From NCBI RefSeq assembly GCF_000718325.1, contig NZ_JOFV01000024.1:1-27555 (forward strand): DNA of 27,555 bases, written 5' to 3'. The stretch comes from Oerskovia turbata (GTDB taxonomy: Bacteria > Actinomycetota > Actinomycetes > Actinomycetales > Cellulomonadaceae). The stretch's first letter is position 1; each line of letters starts with the position of its first letter. A program made the position numbers and the translations under genes. The notes beneath the pieces were generated by a model. The model saw nothing but the letters and a program-made list of their open reading frames with translations. It did no database searches and was not told the origin of the DNA. Below are positions 6,769-15,154 of the stretch, piece by piece.

Positions 6769-8895
6769 TCAGGCGACGTGCGCCGGGACGTTCGCGACGC
6801 CGTCGGGCAGGAGACGGCGACCCAGGACCTTCTCCGAGTACCCCGTGCGGTCCAGGTACGGCGTGATGCCGCCGTCGTGGAACGGCCAGCCCGCACCCAG
6901 GATCATGCAGAGGTCGATCTGCTCGGGGCCCTGGACGACGCCCTCGTCGAGCATGTGGCCAATCTCTGTCGTGAGAGCGGTCAGGACCTGGTCGAGCACG
7001 CCCGCCTCGTCGAGCGCGCCCGGGCCGCCGGCCTCGCCCGTGCCGAAGTACGCCTGGATCGCCGGGTCGACGCTTGCGGGGATGCCGCGCGCCGGGGCGG
7101 GCAGGACGACCTTGGTGCCCTCGGCCACGAGCTTCTCGAGCCCGGGCGAGGACGGGAAGCGGTCGCCCAGGTCCTCGCGCAACGATGTCAGGACGTGCAG
7201 GCCCACGGCGGGGCCCACGAGGTCGAACAGCGCGAACGGACCCATGGGCAGGCCCAGGGGACGCAGCGCGCGGTCGGCGACCTCGACCGAGGTGCCGTTC
7301 TCGACGGCCTCCACGATCTTGCCCAGGAGCAGCACGAGCAGGCGGTTGACCACGAAGCCCGGGCGGTCGGCGACGCCCACCGCGGTCTTGCGCAGGGCCT
7401 TCGAGACCGCGAACGCCGTGGCGAGGGCCTCGTCCGAGGTCTTCTCGGCCCGGACAACCTCGACGAGCGGCATCTGCGCGACGGGGTTGAAGAAGTGCAG
7501 CCCGACGACGCGCTCGGGGTGCGCCAGGTCTGCGGCCATCTCGGTGACGGACAGGGCCGAGGTGTTGGTCGCGAGGATCGTGTCGGGGCCGATGATGCCC
7601 TCGAGCTCGGCGAAGACCTTCTTCTTGAGCCCCAGCACCTCGGTCACGGCCTCGATCACGAAGTCGCAGCGCGAGAACTCGGTGATGTCCGTGGTCCCGT
7701 GGACCGAGGACAGCACCTTGGCGCCCACGTCCTTGGTCATGCGGCCCGTCGTGACGAGCTTCTCGACCGTCGTGCGGACGTAGTCGAGCCCGTGCTGCAC
7801 GCGCTCGGCGTCGAGGTCGCGCATCGTCACGGGCACGCCCAGGCGCTGCGCGAACAGCAGCGCGAGCTGGGCCGCCATGAGGCCCGCGCCCACGATCCCG
7901 ACCGACGTGACCGGGCGGGCGAGCTTCGGGTCCGGTGCGCCCGCAGGGCGCTTGCCGTGCGAGACGAGCTGGAACGCGTAGACGCTCGCGCGCATCTCGT
8001 CGGACATGATCAGGTCCGCCAGGGCCTCGTCCTCGGCCGCGAAGGCCTCGTCCTTGGTCGCGGTGCGTGCCGCGGCCAGGAGGTCCAGGGCCCGGTACGG
8101 CGCGGGCCGGGACCCGTGCACGACCGCGTCGAGCTGCTTGCGCGCACCGGCCACGACCGCGTCCCACACCGGGGCGGGGTCGAGCTCGCGGCGCTCGACG
8201 ACCGTGGTGCCGCGCACGACGTCGGCGGTCCAACGGATCGAGGACTCGAGGAAGTCGGGCGCCTCGAACAGCGCGTCGGCCAGTCCGATCTCGAAGGCCT
8301 CCTTGGCCTTGAACGGCTTGTTGGCGCTCGGGCGCGTGAGGACGACGTCCATGGCCTTCTCGATGCCCACGAGGCGCGGCACGATGTACGCGCCGCCCCA
8401 GCCCGGTACCAGGCCGAGGCCGACCTCGGGGAGCGCGAGCGCGGGGGCGTCGGTCGCGACCGTGCGGTAGTCGCAGTTGAGCGCGACCTCGAGGCCGCCG
8501 CCCAGGGCCAGGCCGTTGATGTACGCGAACGTCGGGACGCCCATCTCGCCGAGCAGGCGGTAGGCCGCGTGGCCGCCGCGGCCCAGCTCGAGCGCCTCGT
8601 CGCGGGTCCGCACCGTGGCGACCTGCGTGAGGTCGGCGCCCGCCGCGAGGAAGTAGGGCTTGCCCGTCACGGCGACGGCCGCGATCTCGCCGCGCGCCGC
8701 GCGCGCCTGGAGCGCGGTCAGCGCGGCCGTGAGCTCGGCGATGCCGCCCGGCCCGAGCGTCGTGGGCTTGGTGTGGTCGAGGCCGTTGTCGAGGGTGAGG
8801 AGCGCGAGCGTGCCCGCACCGCCCGGCAGCTCGACGTCGCGGACCAGGGAGTGGGTCACGCGCTCGGAACGAGGCGCTGTCGTCTGGGTGCTCAT
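6769..8895 (-). CDS. fadB: Fatty-acid oxidation alpha subunit: enoyl-CoA hydratase / 3-hydroxyacyl-CoA dehydrogenase
   Basis: This 708-residue bifunctional enzyme hydrates trans-2-enoyl-CoA and oxidises the resulting 3-hydroxyacyl-CoA with NAD in beta-oxidation. The N-terminal crotonase domain shows the oxyanion-hole segment AAGADL (84-89), GGGLE with E136, and LPEVGLGLVPGWGG with E157. These two glutamates correspond to the catalytic pair of E. coli FadB. The dehydrogenase Rossmann region is VGIVGAGLM (332-340), followed by NTSALS (444-449) and the catalytic-His segment LHFFNPV (H467), then DRPGFVVNRLL. The last glycine of the usual GAGxMG is alanine here. The gene starts three bases after the thiolase stop, with GGGGAG upstream, and forms one operon with fadA. 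The 55-bp palindrome follows. Confidence 0.95.
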   Translation of the reverse strand: MSTQTTAPRSERVTHSLVRDVELPGGAGTLALLTLDNGLDHTKPTTLGPGGIAELTAALTALQARAARGEIAAVAVTGKPYFLAAGADLTQVATVRTRDEALELGRGGHAAYRLLGEMGVPTFAYINGLALGGGLEVALNCDYRTVATDAPALALPEVGLGLVPGWGGAYIVPRLVGIEKAMDVVLTRPSANKPFKAKEAFEIGLADALFEAPDFLESSIRWTADVVRGTTVVERRELDPAPVWDAVVAGARKQLDAVVHGSRPAPYRALDLLAAARTATKDEAFAAEDEALADLIMSDEMRASVYAFQLVSHGKRPAGAPDPKLARPVTSVGIVGAGLMAAQLALLFAQRLGVPVTMRDLDAERVQHGLDYVRTTVEKLVTTGRMTKDVGAKVLSSVHGTTDITEFSRCDFVIEAVTEVLGLKKKVFAELEGIIGPDTILATNTSALSVTEMAADLAHPERVVGLHFFNPVAQMPLVEVVRAEKTSDEALATAFAVSKALRKTAVGVADRPGFVVNRLLVLLLGKIVEAVENGTSVEVADRALRPLGLPMGPFALFDLVGPAVGLHVLTSLREDLGDRFPSSPGLEKLVAEGTKVVLPAPARGIPASVDPAIQAYFGTGEAGGPGALDEAGVLDQVLTALTTEIGHMLDEGVVQGPEQIDLCMILGAGWPFHDGGITPYLDRTGYSEKVLGRRLLPDGVANVPAHVA

Positions 8896-8898
8896 GGG

Positions 8899-10173
8899 TC
8901 AGTTCTCCCCGTCGGTCGAAGCGGTCGTGTCGGCGCTCGTGTGGCCCGAGTAGTCGGCGTGGTGCGGGTTCTCCCAGACGACCGTGCCGCCCATGCCCAG
9001 GCCCACGCACATCGTGGTCAGGCCGTAGCGGACCTCGGGGTGCTGCTCGAACTGGCGCGCGAGCTGCGTCATGAGGCGCACGCCCGACGCCGCGAGGGGG
9101 TGACCCACCGCGATCGCGCCGCCGTACTGGTTGACGCGCGCGTCGTCGTCGGGCATGCCGAAGTGGTCGAGGAACGCCAGGACCTGCACCGCGAAGGCCT
9201 CGTTGATCTCGAACAGGCCGATGTCCTCGATGCTCAGCCCGGCCTGGGCCAGGGCCTTCTCGGTCGAGGGGATGGGGCCGATGCCCATGACCTCGGGGTC
9301 GACGCCCACGTAGGCGAACGACACGAGGCGCATGCGGGCCGGCAGGCCGAGCTCGGCCACGACGTCGCCCGCCGCGAGGAGCGAGACAGCGGCACCGTCG
9401 GTCAGCGGGGACGCGTTGCCCGCGGTGACCTTGCCGCCGGGGCGGAAGGGCGTCTTGAGGTTCGCGATGTCCTCGACGGTCGTGCCCGGGCGGGGCAGCT
9501 CGTCGGCCGTGGCCAGGCCCCAGCCCTGCGCCGGGTCGCGCAGCGCGACCGGGACGAGGTCCGGCGTCACGTCACCGTTGGCGAGAGCCTTGGCGTACTT
9601 GGCCTGGCTCGCGACGCCGTACGCGTCCGCGCGCTCCTTGGTCAGGTGCGGGAAGCGGTCGTGCAGGTTCTCGGCGGTCGCGCCCATGACAAGTGCGGTG
9701 GAGTCCACGAGCTTCTCGGCGACGAACCGCGGGTTGGGGTCCGCGCCCTCGCCCATGGGGTGGTGGCCCATGTGCTCCAGGCCGCCCGCGAGCGTCACGT
9801 CCTGGGCGCCGATCGCGATGGCCGACGCGGTCGTGGTGACCGCCGTCATGGCCCCCGCGCACATGCGGTCGATCGCGAAGCCCGGGACGGACTTCGGCAG
9901 GCCGGCCAGCACGGCGACGCTGCGTCCGAGGGTCAGGCCCTGGTCGCCCGTCTGGGTCGTCGCGGCGAGCGCGACCTCGTCGATGCGCTCGGCGGGGAGC
10001 TCGGGGCGGCGGCGCAGCAGCTCGCGCACGGCCTTCACGGCCAGGTCGTCGGCACGGGTGTTCGCGTAGATGCCGTCAGGGCGGGCCTTGCCGAACGGCG
10101 TGCGCACCCCCTCGACGAAGACGACGTCGCGGACGGTCCGGCGCGAGCCCGAACCCTTGCTGGCCACAGTCAT
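8899..10173 (-). CDS. fadA: Acetyl-CoA acyltransferase (3-ketoacyl-CoA thiolase)
   Basis: This 424-residue thiolase performs the last step of beta-oxidation, cleaving 3-ketoacyl-CoA with CoA to acetyl-CoA and a shortened acyl-CoA. The nucleophile cysteine is C105 in DRMCAGAM. Other active-site blocks are NEAFA (324-328), GGAIAVGHPLAASG with H358, and TMCVGLGMGG with C389 as the general base. All are intact. The start ATG has a strong AGGAGAAG about four bases upstream. It is the first gene of the fadA-fadB operon (three-base gap), so the two products probably assemble into the trifunctional complex. The upstream region contains an 18-bp dyad that may be an operator. Confidence 0.96.
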   Translation of the reverse strand: MTVASKGSGSRRTVRDVVFVEGVRTPFGKARPDGIYANTRADDLAVKAVRELLRRRPELPAERIDEVALAATTQTGDQGLTLGRSVAVLAGLPKSVPGFAIDRMCAGAMTAVTTTASAIAIGAQDVTLAGGLEHMGHHPMGEGADPNPRFVAEKLVDSTALVMGATAENLHDRFPHLTKERADAYGVASQAKYAKALANGDVTPDLVPVALRDPAQGWGLATADELPRPGTTVEDIANLKTPFRPGGKVTAGNASPLTDGAAVSLLAAGDVVAELGLPARMRLVSFAYVGVDPEVMGIGPIPSTEKALAQAGLSIEDIGLFEINEAFAVQVLAFLDHFGMPDDDARVNQYGGAIAVGHPLAASGVRLMTQLARQFEQHPEVRYGLTTMCVGLGMGGTVVWENPHHADYSGHTSADTTASTDGEN

Positions 10174-10202
10174 GGCTTCTCCTGATCTGGACGGCGGTGT
10201 CC

Positions 10203-10220
10203 CTGAGCGTCACCGCTCAG
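10203..10220. promoter_or_regulatory. 18-bp dyad upstream of fadA, candidate operator
   Basis: CTGAGCG-TCAC-CGCTCAG has perfect 7-base arms and a 4-base spacer. It lies 29 bases before the fadA start codon, in the expected promoter/leader zone. Its size and symmetry suit a dimeric repressor such as a TetR- or GntR-type fatty-acid regulator, but no regulator gene is nearby. It could also be a short leader hairpin. Confidence 0.4.
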
Positions 10221-10293
10221 CGTTGGTACAGGCTACCCGCGGTACCAGGAAAATGCACGAAAGTGTGAGACCGAGTATCGACAACGAGCGACG

Positions 10294-10325
10294 GACCCGC
10301 TCGACCACACGGGTTCGAGCGGGTC
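10294..10325 (-). terminator. Hairpin terminator after the FemX-like gene
   Basis: Eleven-base perfect arms (GACCCGCTCGA and TCGAGCGGGTC) surround a 10-base loop. The element lies 80 bases beyond the stop of the FemX-like gene, before the fadA leader. There is no T-run. Confidence 0.6.
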
Positions 10326-10405
10326 GGTCGGGGTTCGTCGGGCGGGCGCGGGACGATACGCAGTCTCGCGCGCCCCGGGGTCCGGGCGCCCGCCAGGGGC
10401 TGTTC

Positions 10406-11452
10406 TCAGCTGCCGCCGCGCAGCTTGCGGACGACCTTCTTGGCGGTCGGCAGACCCTTGTTCCACGCCGTGTACCACATCGAGAACGGCACGTCGATGC
10501 TCCCGACCAGCTCGTCCTCGTGGGACGCGAAACCACGCTTGAACGTCGAGATCCCGTCGTTGAGCAGCCCGTTGACGTCGTAGCGCACCACCCCGCGCTC
10601 GCGCATCGCGTTGATCGCGTACCACTTGAGGCCGTAGTTGGCCCGCAGCCGCTGCCCCTCCTCGTCCATGCCGCCGTACAGCTCGAACGACGTGCGCGCC
10701 GAGGCCGCGAACCACACGAAAGACACCGGACGGTCGTGCGGGCCGCCCTCGGCCGAGCGCGCGAAGGCCGCGAAGACGGGGGAGTGCTCGCCCAGCTCGT
10801 CGAACACGCGCTCGTAGTACGAGTCCTCGTGCAGGCCGAAGCCCGCACGCTCAGCCGTCTGACGGTACAGGCGCAGGCAGGCCGCGAGCTCGCCGCGCGT
10901 CGTCACGGGGCGGAAATCGAGGTCCTCGCGCTCGGACTTGCGGATGTACTGGCGGGTCTTCTTCGCCATGTCGGACATGAGCTCGTCAGGCGTCCTGCGC
11001 AGGTCGAGGATCAGCGTCGTCGGGTAGAGCACCGGGTTGACCGCGGGTGCCGCGCCCTCGAGCTCGAGCGACGTCCCGGCGTCCCAGTCGGGCTCGAGCG
11101 TGATGCCCACGCCACCCACGTTCGTGCGGCACCACTGCACCACGGCCTCGGTCACGGCCGAGCGCGTCGCGGGATAGCCGACGCCGTCGGGCATGACGAC
11201 AGGTCCGCGCGGGACGTAGCTGAGCGCCTTGAACTGCGCGGGCAGCGAACGGACCAGCACCTGGGCGAGGCCCAGCACGGTCCCGTCGGGACCCGCGACC
11301 TGCAGGCGGCGGGGCGTCCAGGCCCCGGCCCCCTTGACCTCGCCCCACCCCCAGAGCTGGAGCGGGTGACCGCCCATCGCGAGCACCTGCTCGTCCCAGG
11401 CGGCGCGGTCGGTGATCGTCGTGACGGTCAGGGTGGAGGACTCGGACAACAT
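10406..11452 (-). CDS. FemX/FemAB-like peptidoglycan bridge aminoacyltransferase
   Basis: This 348-residue enzyme is of the FemABX group, which transfer an L-amino acid from aminoacyl-tRNA to the side-chain amine of the peptidoglycan stem peptide on lipid II, at the cytoplasmic membrane face. Supporting blocks are LQLWGWGEVKGAGAW (31-45), LSYVPRGPVV (77-86), the basic segment KKTRQYIRKSERE (164-176), FELYGG followed by NYGLKWYAI, and the family-typical STFKRGF (302-308). Two GNAT-like halves fit the length. No coiled-coil insertion as in staphylococcal FemA is evident. The amino acid cannot be read from sequence. A TAAGGT box seven bases before the ATG suggests its own leaderless promoter, separate from rnd. 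A D-Asp-ligase-like gene and a racemase lie about 3.7 kb away, suggesting a shared role in the cross-bridge. Confidence 0.85.
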   Translation of the reverse strand: MLSESSTLTVTTITDRAAWDEQVLAMGGHPLQLWGWGEVKGAGAWTPRRLQVAGPDGTVLGLAQVLVRSLPAQFKALSYVPRGPVVMPDGVGYPATRSAVTEAVVQWCRTNVGGVGITLEPDWDAGTSLELEGAAPAVNPVLYPTTLILDLRRTPDELMSDMAKKTRQYIRKSEREDLDFRPVTTRGELAACLRLYRQTAERAGFGLHEDSYYERVFDELGEHSPVFAAFARSAEGGPHDRPVSFVWFAASARTSFELYGGMDEEGQRLRANYGLKWYAINAMRERGVVRYDVNGLLNDGISTFKRGFASHEDELVGSIDVPFSMWYTAWNKGLPTAKKVVRKLRGGS

Positions 11453-11459
11453 GCCCCTG

Positions 11460-11465
11460 ACCTTA
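11460..11465 (-). promoter_or_regulatory. -10 box for the FemX-like gene
   Basis: TAAGGT on the minus strand lies seven bases before ATG 11452, leaderless spacing. The CAGGGG between the box and the ATG is too close to serve as a normal ribosome-binding site. Confidence 0.45.
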
Positions 11466-11480
11466 CCGGCGAGGGGAAGC

Positions 11481-11509
11481 CCTGGACGACGGCGTCTGCG
11501 TCGTCCGGG
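11481..11509 (-). terminator. Hairpin after rnd
   Basis: GGACGAC (11484-11490) pairs with GTCGTCC (11500-11506), extended outward by two G-C pairs and one T-G wobble. It begins 9 bases beyond the rnd stop and upstream of the FemX-like promoter, as expected for a terminator. Confidence 0.5.
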
Positions 11510-11518
11510 ACGGTGGGC

Positions 11519-12940
11519 TCAGTCCGTGCCCGGGTCGCCCTGGTCCCCGCCGTCGACCGCGCGGGTCGCGTCCCCCGTGCCCGTCGTGGGCACAGGACGC
11601 GGGACCGACCCGGGGTCGGCGAGGGCCGCAGCGAGGGGCTCGGCCACGAGCCCGACCTGCCACTCGCGGGCACCGCGCCCGCGCAGGAACTGCGCGACGT
11701 GCTCGGCGTCCAGCGGCGTGGGCGGCGTCCAGCACACGCGGCGCAGCGCGTCGGGCTGCAGAAGGTTCTCGAGCGGCACACCGTGCTCGTCCGAGAGCCG
11801 CTGCACGACGGCGCGTGCCGCCTCCAGGCGGCGTGCGGCCTCGGGGTCACGCTCGGCCCAGGCGCGCGGAGGCGGCGGGGCGTCGCTACGAGGTCCCCGC
11901 GAGCTCGGCAGCGCGTCCTGCGGCAGAGCCAGGGCCTTGTCGATCGCCTGCTGCCACGACGCCGCCCGGCGGGCCGTGTTGCGCCCCGAGAACGCGGGCA
12001 GCCTCACGAGCTCGGGCACCGAGCGCGGCATGGCCTGGGCCGCCGCGACGATCGCACGGTCGGGCAGCACCCGGCCCGGGGCGATGTCCCGACGACGGGC
12101 GTTCTCGTCACGCGCCTCCCACAGGCTGCGCACGACCGCGAGGCTGCGCGGGTTGCGCAGCGCGTGCACGCCCGACGTACGGCGCCACGGCTCCTCGCGG
12201 GGCGGCGGCGGGGGAGCGGTGCGCACGGCCTCGAACTCCTGCGCGGCCCACTCGGCCTTGCCCTGCTCCTCGAGCCGCTCGCCCAGGACCCTGCGCAGCG
12301 GGATGAGCACCTCGACGTCGAGCGCCGCGTAGCGCAACCAGTCCACGGGCAGCGGGCGCGTGGACCAGTCCGCGGCCGAGTGCTCCTTGGCGAGACCGAG
12401 ACCCAGGACCTCCGCGATGACGGCGGCCAGCCCCACACGCTCCATGCCGAGCAGGCGGGCCGCGAGCTCGGTGTCGAAGATGCGGGCGGGGTGCAGGTTC
12501 TGCTCGGCGAAACCGGGCAGGTCCTGCGAGGCCGCGTGCAGGATCCACTCGGCGTCGCCCACTGCCTCGCGCAGCGGCGAGAGGTCGGGGACGCCGATGG
12601 GGTCGATGAGCGCGGTCCCGGCGCCCTCGCGGCGGACCTGGACGAGGTATGTGCGCTGGCCGTACCGGTAGCCCGAGGCGCGCTCGGCGTCGGCCGCGAC
12701 GGGGCCCGACGCGGCGGCGAACGCCGCGACGACCTCGGCGAAGGCCTCGGGGGTGTCGATCACGGGGCCGACGCCGTCGGCGGGCTCGGTGAGCGGGATC
12801 ACCGGTGCTGCGGGCGCGTCGGGCGTCGTGGACGCGACAGGCGTGTCCTGCGCGCCGGCCGGCTCGGGGGCGGACGCCGCGCGGGCGCCGCCGCGGCCGT
12901 CGGGCGCGTGCGAGAACGAGGGGGTGTGGGCCGAGCTCAT
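11519..12940 (-). CDS. rnd: Ribonuclease D-like 3'-5' exonuclease with HRDC domain
   Basis: This 473-residue exoribonuclease is predicted to trim 3' ends of tRNA precursors and other stable RNAs. The DEDD-Y active site is complete: D84 and E86 in AADAERASG, D140 in LHAASQDLPGF, and Y204/D208 in RYAALDVEVL. RNase D-type landmarks FDTELAARLLG and LGLAKEHSAADWSTRPL precede the third motif. Residues around 285-350 (NPRSLAVVRSLWEARDENARRRDIAPGRVLPD) form the HRDC domain. The first 60 residues are Ala/Pro-rich and probably disordered, longer than in E. coli RNase D. The start overlaps the DUF3000 stop as ATGA, so expression is coupled. DUF3000-rnd pairing is, to my knowledge, a recurrent actinobacterial arrangement. 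Confidence 0.92.
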   Translation of the reverse strand: MSSAHTPSFSHAPDGRGGARAASAPEPAGAQDTPVASTTPDAPAAPVIPLTEPADGVGPVIDTPEAFAEVVAAFAAASGPVAADAERASGYRYGQRTYLVQVRREGAGTALIDPIGVPDLSPLREAVGDAEWILHAASQDLPGFAEQNLHPARIFDTELAARLLGMERVGLAAVIAEVLGLGLAKEHSAADWSTRPLPVDWLRYAALDVEVLIPLRRVLGERLEEQGKAEWAAQEFEAVRTAPPPPPREEPWRRTSGVHALRNPRSLAVVRSLWEARDENARRRDIAPGRVLPDRAIVAAAQAMPRSVPELVRLPAFSGRNTARRAASWQQAIDKALALPQDALPSSRGPRSDAPPPPRAWAERDPEAARRLEAARAVVQRLSDEHGVPLENLLQPDALRRVCWTPPTPLDAEHVAQFLRGRGAREWQVGLVAEPLAAALADPGSVPRPVPTTGTGDATRAVDGGDQGDPGTD

Positions 12941-13530
12941 GGACCCACGGTATTGCGTCGCGAGCGCAACGACGTCACGCCGTCCGGGAGCGGCGGCAGA
13001 CCGGCGGCCGTGCACAGCAGCGTGGACCAGGCGTCCAGGTGCGGTCCGAGGTCGGTCGAGCGCGGCGTCCACGAGGCGCGGATCTCGAGGTCGACGCCGT
13101 TCGCCTGGCCCGCGAGGGCGCCGAAGCTCTCCGACAGGACGCGGGTCACGGTGCCGCCCTCGGCGAGCGCGTCGACGCCCGAGCGGTCGAGCGCCTCCTC
13201 GAGCCAGGTCCATGCGACCTCGCCGAGGAGCGGGTCGGTGGCCTGCTCGGGGTCGAGGGTCGCGCGCACGAGCGTCACGACCCGGAACGTCCCGTGCCAC
13301 GACTCCTGGCCCGCCGGGTCGTGCAGCACGATGAACCGTCCGTTCGCGAGCGCCTCGCCCGCGGCGTCGGTCCCGTCGACCTCACCCGTGAGGGCCAGGG
13401 CGAACGGGGCGATGCGGCTCGGTGCCGTGACCTCGCGCAGTCGGACCTCGGGGCGCACCCGACGGCGGCCGATCGACTCCAGGGCACGCAGGAAGTCCGG
13501 CGGTGCGGGGGGTTCTCCGGACGTGATCAC
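12937..13530 (-). CDS. DUF3000 family protein
   Basis: This 197-residue cytosolic protein of unknown function is found in actinobacteria beside ribonuclease D. Recognisable stretches are PPDFLRALESI near the start, RFIVLHDPAGQESWHGTFRVVTLVRA in the middle, GEVAWTWLEEAL, and GTVTRVLSESFGAL followed by EIRASWTP. No catalytic motif is apparent. An open frame extends 80 codons further upstream. I place the start at GTG 13530 because TACTGT lies exactly six bases before it (leaderless pattern) and the homologous sequence starts there. The gene is first in the operon with rnd (ATGA overlap) and divergent from gnd. Confidence 0.85.
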   Translation of the reverse strand: MITSGEPPAPPDFLRALESIGRRRVRPEVRLREVTAPSRIAPFALALTGEVDGTDAAGEALANGRFIVLHDPAGQESWHGTFRVVTLVRATLDPEQATDPLLGEVAWTWLEEALDRSGVDALAEGGTVTRVLSESFGALAGQANGVDLEIRASWTPRSTDLGPHLDAWSTLLCTAAGLPPLPDGVTSLRSRRNTVGP

Positions 13531-13536
13531 AGCCGC

Positions 13537-13542
13537 ACAGTA
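13537..13542 (-). promoter_or_regulatory. -10 box for the DUF3000-rnd operon
   Basis: TACTGT on the minus strand lies six bases before GTG 13530. There is no Shine-Dalgarno sequence in between, so the mRNA is probably leaderless. The -35 region is weak. Confidence 0.55.
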
Positions 13543-13605
13543 CGAGCAGACGTCCACATCCTGGAGGCAAGGCGCGCGGAGGAGATCTAATCGTGATCGC
13601 CGGAC

Positions 13606-13611
13606 TAGGCT
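13606..13611 (+). promoter_or_regulatory. Possible -10 box for the gnd operon
   Basis: TAGGCT lies about 100 bases before the gnd start, followed by CTGAGTG where transcription could begin. No good -35 is seen. The resulting 5' UTR contains two CGCCGGCG blocks that can pair with each other. Confidence 0.35.
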
Positions 13612-13708
13612 GTCCTGAGTGTCCGCCGGCGCTCGTCGTCGGCTCGTCTCGCCGGCGTCCGGGACTCCTGCTCGCCGGTGCCCGCACCTACCCCGAGGAG
13701 CACAGCAG

Positions 13709-15154
13709 ATGTCAGCCCGCGCACAGATCGGCGTCACCGGACTCGCGGTCATGGGCCGCAACCTGGCCCGCAACTTCGCCCGTCACGGCTACACGACCGC
13801 GGTGCACAACCGCTCCTTCGCCAAGACGCAGTCGCTCATCGCGGACCACGGCAGCGACGGCGATTTCATCCCCTCCGAGTCGATGGCGGACTTCGTCGCC
13901 TCGCTCGAGCGCCCCCGCAAGGTCGTCGTCATGGTCAAGGCCGGCGCCGCGACCGACGCCGTGATCGCCGAGCTCGTCCCGCTCCTCGAGCAGGGCGACA
14001 TCATCATCGACGCCGGCAACGCGCACTTCCCCGACACGCGCCGCCGCGAGGCCGAGCTCAAGGAGAAGGGCCTGCACTACGTGGGCACCGGCGTCTCGGG
14101 CGGTGAGGAGGGCGCGCTCAACGGTCCGAGCATCATGCCCGGTGGCGCCCCCGAGTCCTACGAGACCCTCGGCCCGATCCTCGAGGACATCTCGGCAAAG
14201 GTCGACGGCGTGCCCTGCTGCACGTACGTCGGTCCGGACGGCGCGGGTCACTTCGTCAAGATGGTGCACAACGGCATCGAGTACGCCGACATGCAGCTCA
14301 TCGCCGAGGCGTACGACCTCCTGAAGCAGGGCCTGGGCGCCTCTGCCCAGGAGATCGGCGAGATCTTCGCCGAGTGGAACAAGGGCGACCTCGAGTCGTT
14401 CCTCATCGAGATCACGGCCGACGTGCTCCAGCATGTCGACGCCGAGACCGGCAAGGCCTTCGTCGACGTCATCCTCGACCGTGCCGAGCAGAAGGGCACG
14501 GGCCGCTGGACGGTCCAGAACGCCCTCGACCTGGGTGTCCCGATCACGGGGATCGCCGAGGCGACGTTCGCCCGTGCGCTGTCCGGCTCGGTGCCTCAGC
14601 GCACAGCGGCCGTGGGCGTGCTGCCCGCCGACGCCGGCACGTGGGAGATCACGGACCGCGACGCGTTCGTCGAGGACGTCCGTCGCGCGCTGTACTCCTC
14701 GAAGGTCGTGGCGTACTCGCAGGGCTTCGACCAGATCGCCGCGGCGTCCCAGGAGTTCGGCTGGAACATCGACCGCGGGGCCATGGCCCGCATCTGGCGA
14801 GGCGGCTGCATCATCCGCGCCCGCTTCCTCAACCGCATCACCGAGGCGTACGAGCGCGACGAGAACCTCCCGCTGCTGCTCGCCGACCCGTACTTCACGC
14901 AGACCGTCGGCGAGGGCGTCTCGTCCTGGCGTCGCGTCGTGTCGCAGGCCGCGCTCAACGGTGTCCCGACACCCGCGTTCTCGTCGTCGCTCGCGTACTA
15001 CGACGGCGTGCGTGCGGAGCGTCTGCCCGCCGCGCTGATCCAGGCGCAGCGCGACTTCTTCGGGGCGCACACGTACCAGCGCGTGGACAAGCCCGGTGTG
15101 TTCCACACCGAGTGGACCCGCGACCGCAGCGAGAGCGCTGAAGGCGACGCGTGA
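13709..15154 (+). CDS. gnd: 6-phosphogluconate dehydrogenase, decarboxylating
   Basis: This 481-residue enzyme oxidatively decarboxylates 6-phosphogluconate to ribulose 5-phosphate, making NADPH in the pentose phosphate pathway. The Rossmann fingerprint is GVTGLAVMGRNLA (8-20). The substrate region has SGGEEGA (130-136) and the catalytic block GHFVKMVHNGIEYADMQLIAE, in which K184 and E191 match the known catalytic pair, with H187-N188. Late landmarks are KGTGRWT and WRGGCIIRARFL. Length is that of the long (about 470-480 residue) dimeric type. GAGGAG lies eight bases before the ATG, and frames extending further upstream lack such a site. The stop overlaps the GTG of the ATP-grasp gene by four bases, an unusual partner for a central-metabolism enzyme. 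Confidence 0.97.
   Translation: MSARAQIGVTGLAVMGRNLARNFARHGYTTAVHNRSFAKTQSLIADHGSDGDFIPSESMADFVASLERPRKVVVMVKAGAATDAVIAELVPLLEQGDIIIDAGNAHFPDTRRREAELKEKGLHYVGTGVSGGEEGALNGPSIMPGGAPESYETLGPILEDISAKVDGVPCCTYVGPDGAGHFVKMVHNGIEYADMQLIAEAYDLLKQGLGASAQEIGEIFAEWNKGDLESFLIEITADVLQHVDAETGKAFVDVILDRAEQKGTGRWTVQNALDLGVPITGIAEATFARALSGSVPQRTAAVGVLPADAGTWEITDRDAFVEDVRRALYSSKVVAYSQGFDQIAAASQEFGWNIDRGAMARIWRGGCIIRARFLNRITEAYERDENLPLLLADPYFTQTVGEGVSSWRRVVSQAALNGVPTPAFSSSLAYYDGVRAERLPAALIQAQRDFFGAHTYQRVDKPGVFHTEWTRDRSESAEGDA

Noticed and set aside
3989..7783. Plus-strand open frame of more than 1200 codons opposite the helicase and fadB
   Set aside because: Low-complexity translation spanning two real genes, the intergenic palindrome and a terminator; typical GC-driven shadow.
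7872..7900. Loss of the last glycine of GAGxMG in the FadB dehydrogenase domain
   Set aside because: The sequence GAGLMA looks unusual, but I recall the same form in other actinobacterial FadB proteins, and all catalytic residues are intact. Treated as lineage variation.
6778..10185. Plus-strand open frame opposite fadB and fadA
   Set aside because: The opposite strand carries complete catalytic motifs of both enzymes, and this frame has no recognisable motif.
13531..13773. Upstream extension of DUF3000
   Set aside because: The extension runs into the divergent gnd promoter and coding start, and a TACTGT box at leaderless spacing supports GTG 13530.
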